From positions 1 to 36,528 of IMG/VR virus record IMGVR_UViG_3300022602_000243: a stretch of DNA of 36,528 nucleotides; one strand, given 5' to 3'. The notes under the pieces are model-generated. The model worked only from the letters and a program-made list of their open reading frames with translations, had not been told where the DNA came from and did no database searches. Made by a program: the position numbers and the translations under genes. Below, piece by piece: positions 15,583-24,323 of this stretch. The first letter of the stretch is position 1, and every line of letters begins with the position of its first letter. The DNA comes from a virus.

Positions 15583-17499
15583 TTAGACCTTTTGGACACC
15601 TACGATCTTCCGGTCTTGGTAAGGGTTTTTATCTGGGCCTTGCTTGTTGTAGAAATCCACTCGACCACTGTACTTCTTATCGGTCGTATCATCGTTCTTC
15701 GCCAATACCTTGGAGCCGTCATCGAGGTGAAGAATCACCGAGTCACCTTTCTTGATGCCGTTGGATGCAATCTGCTGCTTGATGTCAGGAGAAAAACCTA
15801 CACTGCTTCCTTCCTGCAATTGATTGTCGTGGTCACCAATTCCGTTTTTGCTGTTGGTGTCTGCATACTTGTCACCACTGTATCCATAGGTTGTTCCCAC
15901 ACCCTTGATAGGGATCACGGGGTTTGATGACTTGATTTGCGGTGCAGGGGGTGGTGGCGTTCCATGCAACCATGTGCTTGGACTAAAGATTTTTGCAGGC
16001 CCGTTGGGTTGACCTGCTCGGAGAAGTCGGGTCTGGTCATTGATGAACTTCTCGACATCCTGCTGCGTTTTTGGTGCTGCCTGACGGAGTTTGTCCATGA
16101 TGCCTTCACGGATCGAGAGTGCCTTGGTGTAGGCATTGAGGTCATCGGTTGATGCCTTGCCGTCACTGATCTTCTTGGCATCGTATTTCCCGAACACTTG
16201 ATCGGTCATGTATTTCTCTAGGATCTGGGAACCGTACTGCTGCAATTTGGTGTCTTCCTTGAGTTCACCCTTGTTGCTTGCCATCTCCTGTTTCTTCTTA
16301 TCGAGTGCTTTGAGTTGATCGTCGGCAAAGGGAGTGGGCACCGAGGACATGATCTGGATCTGTGCATTGGTGTATGCCTTCTGGATGTCGCTTCCATCGG
16401 TGGGAGGGAAGTTGTCTACGATTGCCTGACCCGCCTTGCGATTGATCTCCCCTTGCGGAGTATTCTGGAAAGGTTGCGCTAGGTATCCGTAGACAGCATT
16501 CTTGTACTCGTCGGGTAGCTTTTGGAAAACTGGATCTGAAGCTAATTGAACGGAACTCTTAATGTTTCCAGATTGAATCTTTGCTGCGTAATCAGAAGTC
16601 ATTCCCCACAGGGTTTGATCTTTGATGGCATTGCCATATTTGACGAGGTCAGCAACATTCTTGGCATCGAGGTTGCCAATTCCCACACCTTGATCTGCAG
16701 CTTTTTGCAAAGTCTTGAATGTGTCTCCCTGCGGATCATTCGATTTACCAAGTCGAAAATCTGTAGCGTCCGCTGCGAGTGTTTTTTGGTTCCCAACAAC
16801 TTCTTGCTGGACTTGTATTGCTTGTTGGTTGTTGCGATCCATTGACCTTGAAAACCAACCATTTGCAACTCCGGTGTCGTTTATTTGTTTGGCTTGATCA
16901 AACTGCCCGTTTTTAATGGCACTGGTAAATGCCATCTGGAGATCGGTTGATCTTGATTCTATGTCATTGGCATATGCTTGGTGTGATGCCGTGGCGAGAC
17001 CCTCTCCCCATGCTGCCATGGCATGATGGGCAACAACTTGTCTCTCAATTGGTGACAGGGTGTATTGACCGTTGGGATCGTTGAAGAAGTTCTCTCCATC
17101 CTTTCCTGTTGCGTCCAACCATAGAGACGGTCTTTGGGAAACTGGTGCCTGCGATGCCTGCTGGAGATAGTTGTTCTGAACTGCTGCTTGGTTGTGAATG
17201 AACTTTGGGAATGCAGTTTGTTGGGCTTGCTCTAGTTCTTTGCGCCTCTGCTCCGCAGCAGAGTACATCACATCCTCTGCAATACCTGATCCCAACTGCT
17301 GGACAGACGACCCAAGTCCAATTTCCGCTTTTCCAATTGCTCCTGCCTTTTCTGGGTCTTGCATGTTGGCAGCATATCCCTGCTTGATGTCCGAGATTGC
17401 CTGCGATCCCACGACATCACCGGAATACTTTGGATCGGCAATCGGCGTGAAAGTTGCCGTGGGTGCGTTGGGGATTTCAGAGAGAGGGATGACTGCCAT
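15583..17499 (-). CDS. Internal virion protein (T7 gp15-like position) with C-terminal beta-barrel domain
   Basis: The 638-residue protein is mostly helical and Gln/Ala-rich and lies between the gp14-like and giant proteins, the gp15 slot. Its last 100 residues differ: GTTYGYSGDKYADTNSKNGIG, SSVGFSPDIKQQIA, GIKKGDSVILHLDDGSKV and SGRVDFY resemble a double-psi beta-barrel of the RlpA/3D type, with aspartates near the start and in D-D-T-T-D. Such domains bind or cut peptidoglycan, so it may help the ejected tube cross the wall. A PPPPAP linker precedes it. It starts without an SD sequence, 12 bases after the upstream stop. Confidence 0.65.
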   Translation of the reverse strand: MAVIPLSEIPNAPTATFTPIADPKYSGDVVGSQAISDIKQGYAANMQDPEKAGAIGKAEIGLGSSVQQLGSGIAEDVMYSAAEQRRKELEQAQQTAFPKFIHNQAAVQNNYLQQASQAPVSQRPSLWLDATGKDGENFFNDPNGQYTLSPIERQVVAHHAMAAWGEGLATASHQAYANDIESRSTDLQMAFTSAIKNGQFDQAKQINDTGVANGWFSRSMDRNNQQAIQVQQEVVGNQKTLAADATDFRLGKSNDPQGDTFKTLQKAADQGVGIGNLDAKNVADLVKYGNAIKDQTLWGMTSDYAAKIQSGNIKSSVQLASDPVFQKLPDEYKNAVYGYLAQPFQNTPQGEINRKAGQAIVDNFPPTDGSDIQKAYTNAQIQIMSSVPTPFADDQLKALDKKKQEMASNKGELKEDTKLQQYGSQILEKYMTDQVFGKYDAKKISDGKASTDDLNAYTKALSIREGIMDKLRQAAPKTQQDVEKFINDQTRLLRAGQPNGPAKIFSPSTWLHGTPPPPAPQIKSSNPVIPIKGVGTTYGYSGDKYADTNSKNGIGDHDNQLQEGSSVGFSPDIKQQIASNGIKKGDSVILHLDDGSKVLAKNDDTTDKKYSGRVDFYNKQGPDKNPYQDRKIVGVQKV

Positions 17500-17513
17500 G
17501 AGATGGGAAATTG

Positions 17514-18251
17514 TTAGTTTCTAGGGGGGGTATTGGGATCGATCACACCATTGCCAGCACGGTACTGGAGCATGCCGTAGCTTCCTGCTGCCTGACCGAT
17601 GCTTGAAATAGCACTGGAGATGCCTTGGATCTCGGTCGCAGTTGCTTGGTTGTCTGCTTGGTATTGCTGCACACCTGCACCTGCGATCTGGGCACCCTTT
17701 GTCCACTCTGCCATTTGCGCGGCATACTGGTATTGTTGTGCAGTTTCGCGGGTGAGATCGGCTTGGTATGTGGATAGGGAACCTTGCCAATCGTTAGCCA
17801 TTGCCTTCACATTTGAATCGTATGCAGTGTTCATTCGCTGCAACTGCTGCTGACCAGCATTATAGGCTGCAACCACTGTTGGGGATCCGGTATCTGACTC
17901 GATACCAGAAGCTCCATACTTGGCATTGGCAGCAGAGTTTTCTTGCTTGGCACTCGCTAGTTGCTGGTTCTCCTGCATGAAACCTTCCACTTCATTGGTG
18001 CGTCCCGTTTGATGATACACCGTGGCGTTCTGGTCGTAGACATCTGCCTGCGCCATAGCAGTCTTGTAGTTTAGGTTGGCTTGATACTCCGCGACCTGTG
18101 CCTGTGCATTAGCTTCCTGCACGGTGAGTCCATAATTGGCAGCAGCAGCACTGCGTTGGGCAGCAGCAGAGGACATGCCCCCATAAATGGAAATGCCTGC
18201 ACTCGCAACCGCTGCGGCTCCTGTAATAGCTGCAGTTACTCCAAAAGCCAT
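17514..18251 (-). CDS. Internal virion protein, T7 gp14-like
   Basis: The 245-residue protein starts with a small-residue hydrophobic helix (FGVTAAITGAAAVASAGISIYGG), followed by long Ala/Gln-rich helices (RSAAAANYGLTVQEANAQAQ, QQYQYAAQMAEWTKGAQIAG). This is the usual composition of the gp14-type ejection protein that forms the outer-membrane part of the DNA channel. It comes before the gp15- and gp16-position proteins, as in T7. Its start has AAGGAGG six bases upstream, one of the few perfect SD sequences in the window, which suggests high output. It overlaps the cupin gene by 16 bases. Confidence 0.75.
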   Translation of the reverse strand: MAFGVTAAITGAAAVASAGISIYGGMSSAAAQRSAAAANYGLTVQEANAQAQVAEYQANLNYKTAMAQADVYDQNATVYHQTGRTNEVEGFMQENQQLASAKQENSAANAKYGASGIESDTGSPTVVAAYNAGQQQLQRMNTAYDSNVKAMANDWQGSLSTYQADLTRETAQQYQYAAQMAEWTKGAQIAGAGVQQYQADNQATATEIQGISSAISSIGQAAGSYGMLQYRAGNGVIDPNTPPRN

Positions 18252-18691
18252 AAATCCTCCTTGTTTCCGAGGTATGCCTGCTTGAAACCATCGGGGAGCA
18301 GGTCATTGGTGCTTTCGGTAATCTCGTCGGCAATTGCCACTGGATCCTTTTTGTCAGTAGCGTGAAAAGTAATCCAAACGGTGTCTCTCAATACTTTGAG
18401 CACCCTGCGAGTTCCTGCCTGCGTGATGCCCATGTACGGGGCCATGATGCGCTCGATCTTTCCTTCCTCATCGATGACATCAACCATCCCCTGTGCCACC
18501 ACGAACGGGTGCTGGGTCTTGTGAGTGCGCGATGTAACTACCGATCCAGCAGGCATATGTATCTCTCGGATGTACATGCCATCCGTGAACCGATGTACGA
18601 GGGGGAGATTGACCTGCGGCAACTTGGCAACTTCAGACTCAAAGATGTCCATCTTTCTCTTATGGTCGATGAGTTCTTTGAGTTGATTCAT
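18236..18691 (-). CDS. Cupin-fold phage protein between nozzle and internal virion genes
   Basis: The 151-residue protein has a cupin-like core: MYIREIHMPAGSVVTSRTHKTQHPFVVAQGMVDV (residues about 39-72), APYMGITQAGTRRVL and WITFHATDKKDPVAIADEI. Two histidines in S-R-T-H-K-T-Q-H-P could bind metal. Cupin proteins of this type are common in podovirus genomes near internal virion genes; their role is not established. The gene is first after motif copy d (22 bases upstream), so it heads the internal-virion operon. Confidence 0.7.
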   Translation of the reverse strand: MNQLKELIDHKRKMDIFESEVAKLPQVNLPLVHRFTDGMYIREIHMPAGSVVTSRTHKTQHPFVVAQGMVDVIDEEGKIERIMAPYMGITQAGTRRVLKVLRDTVWITFHATDKKDPVAIADEITESTNDLLPDGFKQAYLGNKEDLWLLE

Positions 18692-18712
18692 TGCCGTCTC
18701 GTATAGCTGAAA

Positions 18713-18737
18713 GGTATATACACCTCAACCTGTTATT
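18713..18737 (-). promoter_or_regulatory. Conserved phage motif, copy d, before the internal-virion operon
   Basis: The minus strand contains AACAGGTTGAGGTGTATATA, identical to copy b over 20 bases. It overlaps the last codons and stop of the nozzle gene and ends 21 bases before the cupin gene start. The overlap shows that the motif is kept even where little intergenic room exists. Confidence 0.6.
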
Positions 18738-21210
18738 GACCGGATTCGCTACTTTCCCAAGACCCGACGATAGCAGCAACTGTGAGAGGCACCGGAAGGG
18801 TCTGTCGGATGTAAATATCAACACCGTCTCTCCAGTTTGCCGATACAGATACCCGTTCATACCCGAAAGTGGTAGCAGGTGACGAATCCATGGGGTTGGA
18901 CAAGTGACGGGAAGGCAAAGGATACCAGTTCACTCCATCGGAGGAGTATTCACCGCCGAACGAGTTGTAGACCTTCACATTCATCTTTGCGATCCGCATG
19001 CGGCGACCTGCAGAGGTTCCATCTTGGAGATCCCTTTGCAGCATCTCTGGCACCAAGTTCGAGGTGTAGGGAAGACCTACCAGAACCGTGCTGGCAGGAC
19101 TTTGAAGCGTGATGGATCCTCCCGTGACCACCCATGGTGCATTGGTTGCTGGGTTGATGGTAACCGATCCGACTGCTTGGTCAGCCCATACCGCAACCGT
19201 TTGACCTTCAAGATGAGATAGTCCCGTGATCGTCGTGGTGGGAGATCCGTAGGTTTGCAGCTTTCCAGCATCCACATACCACCATGCAGACTTGTTCACC
19301 GTATCGAGTGCGTCACGCATGCCCGTGCGAAGTCGCTCGATATAACGGACGGTCTGGGTGCTTCCTGCTGGCCCTATGGTGCGATTGACCGACACCCATA
19401 CCTCATCTTCTCCATTAGGATTGTTGATGGTACAAACGCTTTCAAAGGCACCCGTAGTTGTCTGCCTGCTAAATCCGGTGACCTGTTGCTCACGCTCATA
19501 GGTCATGGAAACCAATGTGCCGTCACCACGCACGAACCACAAAACGGCATCGGGTACTCGTTGGTATGCCATGTTGAGGATCTGACCCGTGGTGATGTGT
19601 TGTGCGAGTGCCGTAAGATCGTTGGAGACCCATGTTTCCGACTGCCATGTATAAATGAACTCACGGATCTTTCGTGCCATCCTCTGCACATAGAGAACGG
19701 TGTCGTTGACGATGAAGGCAGGAAGGTTCGCAGCACCGTAGTGGGATTCCTTTTGTGCCATCACATTGGATGCCGTAATGGGTGCTCCCTGCGAGGAAGC
19801 AGAGATGTACCACTCATCCTGCGTGGTTCCGATCAGTAGAGAATTCTTGGAAACCATCCAGTTGATGCGACCACCCGTGGAAGAGGCTAGGGTAAAGGAG
19901 TAGGAGTCAGAGTCATAGGCACCCTGACGGAAGTTTTCAAAGTCACCCACATAGCTTCCCCATATTTGGGAGGGATTATTTGCCGTTCCTCCGTAGACGA
20001 TGCGGGTCTCATGCAGGCAAGTGGTGTTCGGGTATCCTTGCACAGGAGAGAATGCACCCTCCCTCCAGAGTGGTGTTGCCGAGGTTCCTGCAAGCGAGGA
20101 GATCACGGTTGCCGTGACCGATGTCGAGTTGGTGAATCCGGTGATCTGCACGAATCCTCGCAGTGTGGGATCGATGGGCTGGAAAAGCACACGGGGTGCG
20201 TAGGAGCATGCGTATCCGGAGGAGTCGGGTGTCCACACCAGTTGCACCCATGTGGTTTGATCAAAGGTGCCGTTGCTTGTGGCATTGTAGTCCCCTTGGT
20301 ATCCGTTGTAGGTGCGAAGCGTTGTGTAGTTCACTCCATCAATGGAGGACTGCAGCAATAGGGTTCCAGACCAGTTGCCGAATGTTTGAAGCTCCCAATT
20401 GCCAAGCACCTGCATGGGTGATGATGTTGCAGCAGACTGCGTGGTGGATCCCGCAGTGGATCCGTTGAACGAAAGCGAGATATAAGAATTGGGATTGGTG
20501 TGCGCGATCTCCCAATAGGCACCGACATGGGATGCCTGCCACACTGCGGAGGATGCCGTCAGGGTAATGGATCCGGTCAGGGCAGACGGGGTGATGGTGG
20601 TCGTGGTGATGTTCTGGTCGAGCATCGGTGCCCACTTCCATGGAACCTGACCCACCGTAAAGGGAGGGTTGTATGGATTGCTTCCCCAATAGGAAACACG
20701 CATCGGCGGGTAATTGGGGTGCGTCAGGTAGACAACATTATTGACCTGCGTGATGTTGATGCCGTTAAGGTCTGCAGCTTGGTAGGGGTGAGGGGTTCCG
20801 AGTGTGCCACTGGTTGCTGCGTAAACTGGTGCCGTGGGTGTAGAGGTTCCGGTAATGCCAATAGCTTCTAGCGGGGAACCTGCAGCGTAGGAGACCCCAT
20901 TCCAAGTCTGGGACGATCCATAACTCATGAGTGATCCATTCTGCCAAAAGCGCATGTACCCGACACCGAGTTCCATGACGATGTGATTGGAATCAGATAG
21001 GTTCAAACCGAACAAACGGCACGGGGTGTTGGAGAGCTTTGCTGCACCAAGGAATTCCGTGCCTGCCCTGCGGTTGGCAGGCCCATACGGGGTGATGAGA
21101 TAATTTTCCAGCACCTTGCACCCACTCCGGTACTTGTCCAGAGAGGTACGAGACTCGACATAGGGTGACAATTCTCCTGCGTTAAACGAGGAGATGATGT
21201 CGTTCATCAT
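18733..21210 (-). CDS. Tail tubular protein B / nozzle (T7 gp12-like)
   Basis: The 825-residue protein has the typical gp12-family start: SSFNAGELSPYVESRTSLDKY, GCKVLENYLITPYGPANRRAGTEF. Later it has CLHETRIVYGG, NPSQIWGSYVGDFENF and SQGAPITASNVMAQ, all features of podovirus nozzle proteins. It forms the distal end of the short tail tube. The start (ATG 21210, or ATG 21207 next to it) overlaps the adaptor gene's stop as ATGATGA, with GGAGGG 8 bases upstream inside the adaptor gene. Confidence 0.9.
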   Translation of the reverse strand: MMNDIISSFNAGELSPYVESRTSLDKYRSGCKVLENYLITPYGPANRRAGTEFLGAAKLSNTPCRLFGLNLSDSNHIVMELGVGYMRFWQNGSLMSYGSSQTWNGVSYAAGSPLEAIGITGTSTPTAPVYAATSGTLGTPHPYQAADLNGINITQVNNVVYLTHPNYPPMRVSYWGSNPYNPPFTVGQVPWKWAPMLDQNITTTTITPSALTGSITLTASSAVWQASHVGAYWEIAHTNPNSYISLSFNGSTAGSTTQSAATSSPMQVLGNWELQTFGNWSGTLLLQSSIDGVNYTTLRTYNGYQGDYNATSNGTFDQTTWVQLVWTPDSSGYACSYAPRVLFQPIDPTLRGFVQITGFTNSTSVTATVISSLAGTSATPLWREGAFSPVQGYPNTTCLHETRIVYGGTANNPSQIWGSYVGDFENFRQGAYDSDSYSFTLASSTGGRINWMVSKNSLLIGTTQDEWYISASSQGAPITASNVMAQKESHYGAANLPAFIVNDTVLYVQRMARKIREFIYTWQSETWVSNDLTALAQHITTGQILNMAYQRVPDAVLWFVRGDGTLVSMTYEREQQVTGFSRQTTTGAFESVCTINNPNGEDEVWVSVNRTIGPAGSTQTVRYIERLRTGMRDALDTVNKSAWWYVDAGKLQTYGSPTTTITGLSHLEGQTVAVWADQAVGSVTINPATNAPWVVTGGSITLQSPASTVLVGLPYTSNLVPEMLQRDLQDGTSAGRRMRIAKMNVKVYNSFGGEYSSDGVNWYPLPSRHLSNPMDSSPATTFGYERVSVSANWRDGVDIYIRQTLPVPLTVAAIVGSWESSESGQ

Positions 21211-21800
21211 GGCAGATACCCTCCGAACCTAGAAGCTACGAGTGCAGAGTTGACCCAAGGTTCCACTTTGCGTGGTCTAGAGTCGTTGGCATCGATCTTG
21301 CCTGCCTCTCCCATTGCCTGCTGGAATTCATTGAGCAGGGCATTCTTGAGTTCCATGGAACCTGCCAGAGGCTTGCAAAGTTCTGCTCCTAGCTTGAGTG
21401 CAAGAACCTGCACGAAGGTCGGGGTAAAGGTGGAGGGATCCGGTGCCGTGGACACATAGCAGATCGCGGCATAGTTCTGATCGGTGAGGAGCAGGTTGCC
21501 TTGGATCTCAAAAGGCTGAATCGGGTCGGATGCTGAAAAGTCGTTGAACGCAATGATGCGTCCGTAATCCGTTGGCAATTGATACTGGTAAGCGTAATCG
21601 AAAACGGGAACAGCAGAAAGCTGCGTGAGGTTCGCAAGTTTGGTTGCGAAGTTCCATGTGTTGAGCATGAGAACCTCTTGGAGAACCACGGGGTAGTAGA
21701 GGTTGCAGAACCGTGCCTCTAGGGAACCATCGGACAGGGATGTGATGCTCTGGTCGCCAATTTTGGCGAGTGCCAGATTGCAGATGGTTGTTGAATCCAT
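21207..21800 (-). CDS. Tail tubular protein A / adaptor (T7 gp11-like)
   Basis: The 197-residue protein matches the gp11 adaptor family: ICNLALAKIGDQSITSLSDGS at residues 6-26, followed by LEARFCNLYYPVVLQEVL, TWNFATKLANL, YQLPTDYGRI and ALKLGAELCKPLAGS. Twelve copies usually link portal and nozzle. It is translated with the nozzle gene through an overlap. It lies just after the capsid terminator, so its mRNA must come from readthrough or another promoter. Confidence 0.9.
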   Translation of the reverse strand: MDSTTICNLALAKIGDQSITSLSDGSLEARFCNLYYPVVLQEVLMLNTWNFATKLANLTQLSAVPVFDYAYQYQLPTDYGRIIAFNDFSASDPIQPFEIQGNLLLTDQNYAAICYVSTAPDPSTFTPTFVQVLALKLGAELCKPLAGSMELKNALLNEFQQAMGEAGKIDANDSRPRKVEPWVNSALVASRFGGYLP

Positions 21801-21812
21801 GGGTAGAAGAAA

Positions 21813-21847
21813 GGGGTGAGGTGCCTAGTCAAAAGACACCCCACCCC
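21813..21847 (-). terminator. Hairpin terminator after the capsid gene
   Basis: Arms GGGGTGAGGTG (21813-21823) and CACCCCACCCC (21837-21847) form an 11-bp stem with one mismatch and a 13-base loop. On the minus strand the stem is followed by TTTCTTCT. It lies 15 bases after the capsid stop, the same position as T-phi after gene 10 in T7. Partial termination here would make capsid more abundant than tail proteins. Confidence 0.7.
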
Positions 21848-21861
21848 CGACTTGTGTTTGA

Positions 21862-22824
21862 TTACTGCTTGGAGGTGTCAGTCACAATCTGGACGCAACC
21901 GTTCTCAAGGAGACGGGTCGCGCCGAGAACCGCAGTGCTGCGGATCTGCAGGTTGTGGGACAGGTCAGGACGGATGTCCATGTAGGTTTTGCGACCACCG
22001 TCTACCAGAACGACTGCCTGCTTGGAGTAGGCAACCACCTGACGGAAAGTACCCGTGACGGTGCTTCCTGCGGTGTTGGTCGTGCTGCTGATGGTGGGGA
22101 GCAGTTCGCTACGGATGATCTTGAATCCGAGGAAGCTGTCAACATCACCGTCTACAAGGGCGCGAACGCTATTGTAAAGCTGGTTGGTGACTTCCGTGCT
22201 CGAAAGCAGATCGGCGATTTCAGCGGCACTGACCACGAGGACACGGTCATCATGGGGAGCTTCAGCGTGATCGAGTTTGTACTTGGCATAACGCACCTTG
22301 TCGATGGTCAGACCGGACTGTACAGACGATCCACCGAACGGCACACGATCAACCTTCACCAACTGGTTGGTGGTGTCGAAGTTGACGGTTGTGGTCGAGG
22401 GGATACCCGCAGTCGTGGCACCAGCAGTGCTGATGGTGGCAGGATTGAGGATCGCGGCGATGATCGTGGAATCGACCGTACGGTTGTAAGCGGCAACCTG
22501 ACTCTGGAGGATGTCCGAGGAGGGATTGCTGACCTGACCGAGGAAGAGTTCGTCGAATTCATCCACGAGGCTCGAAATGTCGAACGGGGTGGGGAATGCC
22601 CAGCGAGCAGGCATGCTGATGTCAGAGTTCGGGGTGGTAGCACCACGAGCAGAGACCGAGTTCATGGTCGTGGGGGCCATCTGGTTGAAGCGAACGCTTG
22701 CACCTTGGGCCTGCACGAGTTTGACGCGATCCTTCAGACGGGCATCAAGCTGCTGGAGGAGAAGCTGCCATGAATTCTCATACATGGTAGCGAAGTGATC
22801 GGGGATCTGGGTAAGATTAGCCAT
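21862..22824 (-). CDS. Major capsid protein
   Basis: The 320-residue protein lies after the scaffold gene and before the adaptor, the normal capsid position. It has an N-terminal arm (MYENSWQLLLQQLDARLKD), a loop rich in small residues, a central domain (PFGGSSVQSGLTIDKVRYAKYKLDHAEAP, VLVVSAAEIADLL) and an end typical of HK97-like or P22-like capsids (FRQVVAYSKQAVVLVDGG, DLSHNLQIRSTAVLGATRL). It has its own 180-base leader below motif e and terminators on both sides, as expected for the most abundant product. An AGGAGA lies too far upstream (about 20 bases) to be a normal SD sequence. Confidence 0.88.
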   Translation of the reverse strand: MANLTQIPDHFATMYENSWQLLLQQLDARLKDRVKLVQAQGASVRFNQMAPTTMNSVSARGATTPNSDISMPARWAFPTPFDISSLVDEFDELFLGQVSNPSSDILQSQVAAYNRTVDSTIIAAILNPATISTAGATTAGIPSTTTVNFDTTNQLVKVDRVPFGGSSVQSGLTIDKVRYAKYKLDHAEAPHDDRVLVVSAAEIADLLSSTEVTNQLYNSVRALVDGDVDSFLGFKIIRSELLPTISSTTNTAGSTVTGTFRQVVAYSKQAVVLVDGGRKTYMDIRPDLSHNLQIRSTAVLGATRLLENGCVQIVTDTSKQ

Positions 22825-23007
22825 TGTGTGTAGATGGATGGATCTCCTGTGGTTTGGTTAGGGAGATCGGGTTGAACTGATGACCGGATTCCTCTGGTAG
22901 TCCCGATTGGGGCCAGATTCATTGCGGTACAACCCCACCTACACGGGCCTTTGCTTTCACAAAGGTAGTCCCTCGATTGAGTTGATAGATGTCCAGATAA
23001 CAGTTGT

Positions 23008-23033
23008 GGTATATACACCGCAACCGATTTTTT
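23008..23033 (-). promoter_or_regulatory. Conserved phage motif, copy e, before the capsid gene
   Basis: The minus strand contains ATCGGTTGCGGTGTATATAC, shared exactly over 20 bases with copy g, preceded by an A/T run. It lies downstream of a terminator and upstream of the capsid leader, where a strong late promoter would be expected. Confidence 0.6.
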
Positions 23034-23083
23034 GCATAACCGTCATCTCGTGACTAGAAAACCGAGAAATCTAAACACAAAGA

Positions 23084-23120
23084 ACCCCCACCGAGGGAAA
23101 AGCATAACCTCGATGGGGGT
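23084..23120 (-). terminator. Hairpin terminator after the scaffold gene
   Basis: Bases 23084-23096 and 23108-23120 form a 13-bp stem with one mismatch (ACCCCCACCGAGG with CCTCGATGGGGGT) and an 11-base loop. On the minus strand TTCTTTGTGTTT follows. It lies about 53 bases after the scaffold stop and just before motif e, so it would separate head-assembly transcription from the capsid unit. Confidence 0.7.
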
Positions 23121-23172
23121 CTTCCGTGGTGCCGAGCAACTAGCACCTTGGGGATTGTGTGGGGGGGAGGGA

Positions 23173-24111
23173 TTACCCGTTCTTGAGCAGGGAGGTGACC
23201 TGTGCGATGACTTCCTTGTCACCTTTGAGCCATCCTGAATGCAGTGGGTTGGCAGGGTTCCGCATGATGTCGTTTGCCTTCACGCTACCGACTTGGAAGG
23301 TAGGAGATGCATCCGAACCGACGATCCGGTCATCACTGACCAACTGACCCATCTGGGCGAGTGCTTTGACCATGTCGGATGGTTTCCACTTGGTGGTGTC
23401 CAGAGGTAGTCCCACGGACTGTGCTACCCGTTCTGCCAGAACCTTGTTGGATTCGTACTTTTCACCCCATGCTTCAACGAGGGACTTTCGGTCTGCCTCA
23501 TACTCTGCCTGTTTGATCTTTGCTGCCTCCTCGCCACGCTTTGACTCGATGGCATTGAAGAACTTCACTGCTTCCTGCACTTGCGCGGGGGTGTATCCGT
23601 TCTTGTGGGCAACTTCAGCGAACTCTTTTACCGCAGTGTTGCTGGGGTCAAAAGAGTCCTTTTCCAGTTTGGAGATGTAGTCTTCTGCCTTTTCTGGAAC
23701 ACCCAACTTGGCACGGAATGCCTGCCATTCTTCCGGTGTGGACTTCTCATTGGGCATGAGAACGGCATCGGCGTTCTTTCCAAGGAGACGCTTTGTGTGC
23801 AGGAAAGACTTGGCAATATCCTCCGGACGCTTGAACTGACCGAGGATCTGCTTGGAGTCATTGAACTCATCGGGAAGACGGTCGAGCCATCCATCACCGA
23901 ACTCACCCTTGTCATTGAGTGCCCATGGAGAGCTATTCGTCTGGGAGGAAGTCCCTCCAGTTTTGTTTCCTCCGAGGAGATTGTCCCCACTCGCGCTCGG
24001 AGAGCTTATCGGATCTGGGGTCGATGCTATCGGTGCTGCGGTTGCGGCACTTGCTGCGTTTCCGTCCACGGGAGTGACTGCCTGTCCCTCTCCGGTCATC
24101 GTTGTACTCAT
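23173..24111 (-). CDS. Head scaffolding protein
   Basis: The 312-residue protein lies between portal and capsid genes. The first 80 residues are low-complexity Ala/Ser/Thr/Gly; then come GWLDRLPDEFNDSKQILGQFKRPEDIAKSFLHTKRLLG and a long charged helical region (EEWQAFRAKLGVPEKAEDY, GYTPAQVQEAVKFFNAIESKRGEEAAKIKQ), followed by a short basic C-terminal tail. This matches podovirus scaffolds, which guide capsid assembly and then leave. It overlaps the small gene upstream by ATGA. Confidence 0.88.
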   Translation of the reverse strand: MSTTMTGEGQAVTPVDGNAASAATAAPIASTPDPISSPSASGDNLLGGNKTGGTSSQTNSSPWALNDKGEFGDGWLDRLPDEFNDSKQILGQFKRPEDIAKSFLHTKRLLGKNADAVLMPNEKSTPEEWQAFRAKLGVPEKAEDYISKLEKDSFDPSNTAVKEFAEVAHKNGYTPAQVQEAVKFFNAIESKRGEEAAKIKQAEYEADRKSLVEAWGEKYESNKVLAERVAQSVGLPLDTTKWKPSDMVKALAQMGQLVSDDRIVGSDASPTFQVGSVKANDIMRNPANPLHSGWLKGDKEVIAQVTSLLKNG

Positions 24112-24323
24112 TTGGTTTCAATGGGGTTGGTGTTGATTTCTTCTAACTGTGCTCGGACGAAAGGTGGCAATACACCTCCCATCAAAAATTCGGCATGCTC
24201 TGATTCTGTGAAGTTCGCTTTGTGCCAGTTCAGAAAATCTGGGTTGTGCCGCATGTCACTGGAAGTGACGGGCCTCCTCGGTTCGCTACTCGGTTTTTGC
24301 TTTTTTGGGTTTTTTGGGTTCAT
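24108..24323 (-). CDS. Small basic protein between portal and scaffold
   Basis: The 71-residue protein has a Lys/Pro-rich N terminus (PKNPKKQKPSSEPRRP) followed by a short helical domain (DFLNWHKANFTESEHAEFLMGGVLPPFVRAQLEE). I chose ATG 24323, which overlaps the upstream gene by 38 bases; ATG 24254 is an alternative with no overlap. Its end overlaps the scaffold start by ATGA. It may be a head-assembly accessory; no family is recognised. Confidence 0.5.
   Translation of the reverse strand: MNPKNPKKQKPSSEPRRPVTSSDMRHNPDFLNWHKANFTESEHAEFLMGGVLPPFVRAQLEEINTNPIETK

Larger units (their letters stand above)
22825..23172. other. 348-base gap between scaffold and capsid: terminator, motif and long leader
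   Basis: No gene is seen here. In transcription order it holds a hairpin terminator (23120-23084), conserved motif e (23033-23008) and a leader of about 183 bases before the capsid start. The leader contains a GGGACTACC box twice and several short complementary segments, but I see no clear riboswitch. It is a control region that sets capsid expression apart from the upstream head genes. Confidence 0.6.

Noticed and set aside
15205-15927. A long plus-strand open frame of 240 codons
   Set aside because: It lies opposite two well-supported genes, its composition has no domain signature, and it is a reverse-frame artefact; the same holds for long plus-strand frames near 21955-22773 and 23581-24471.
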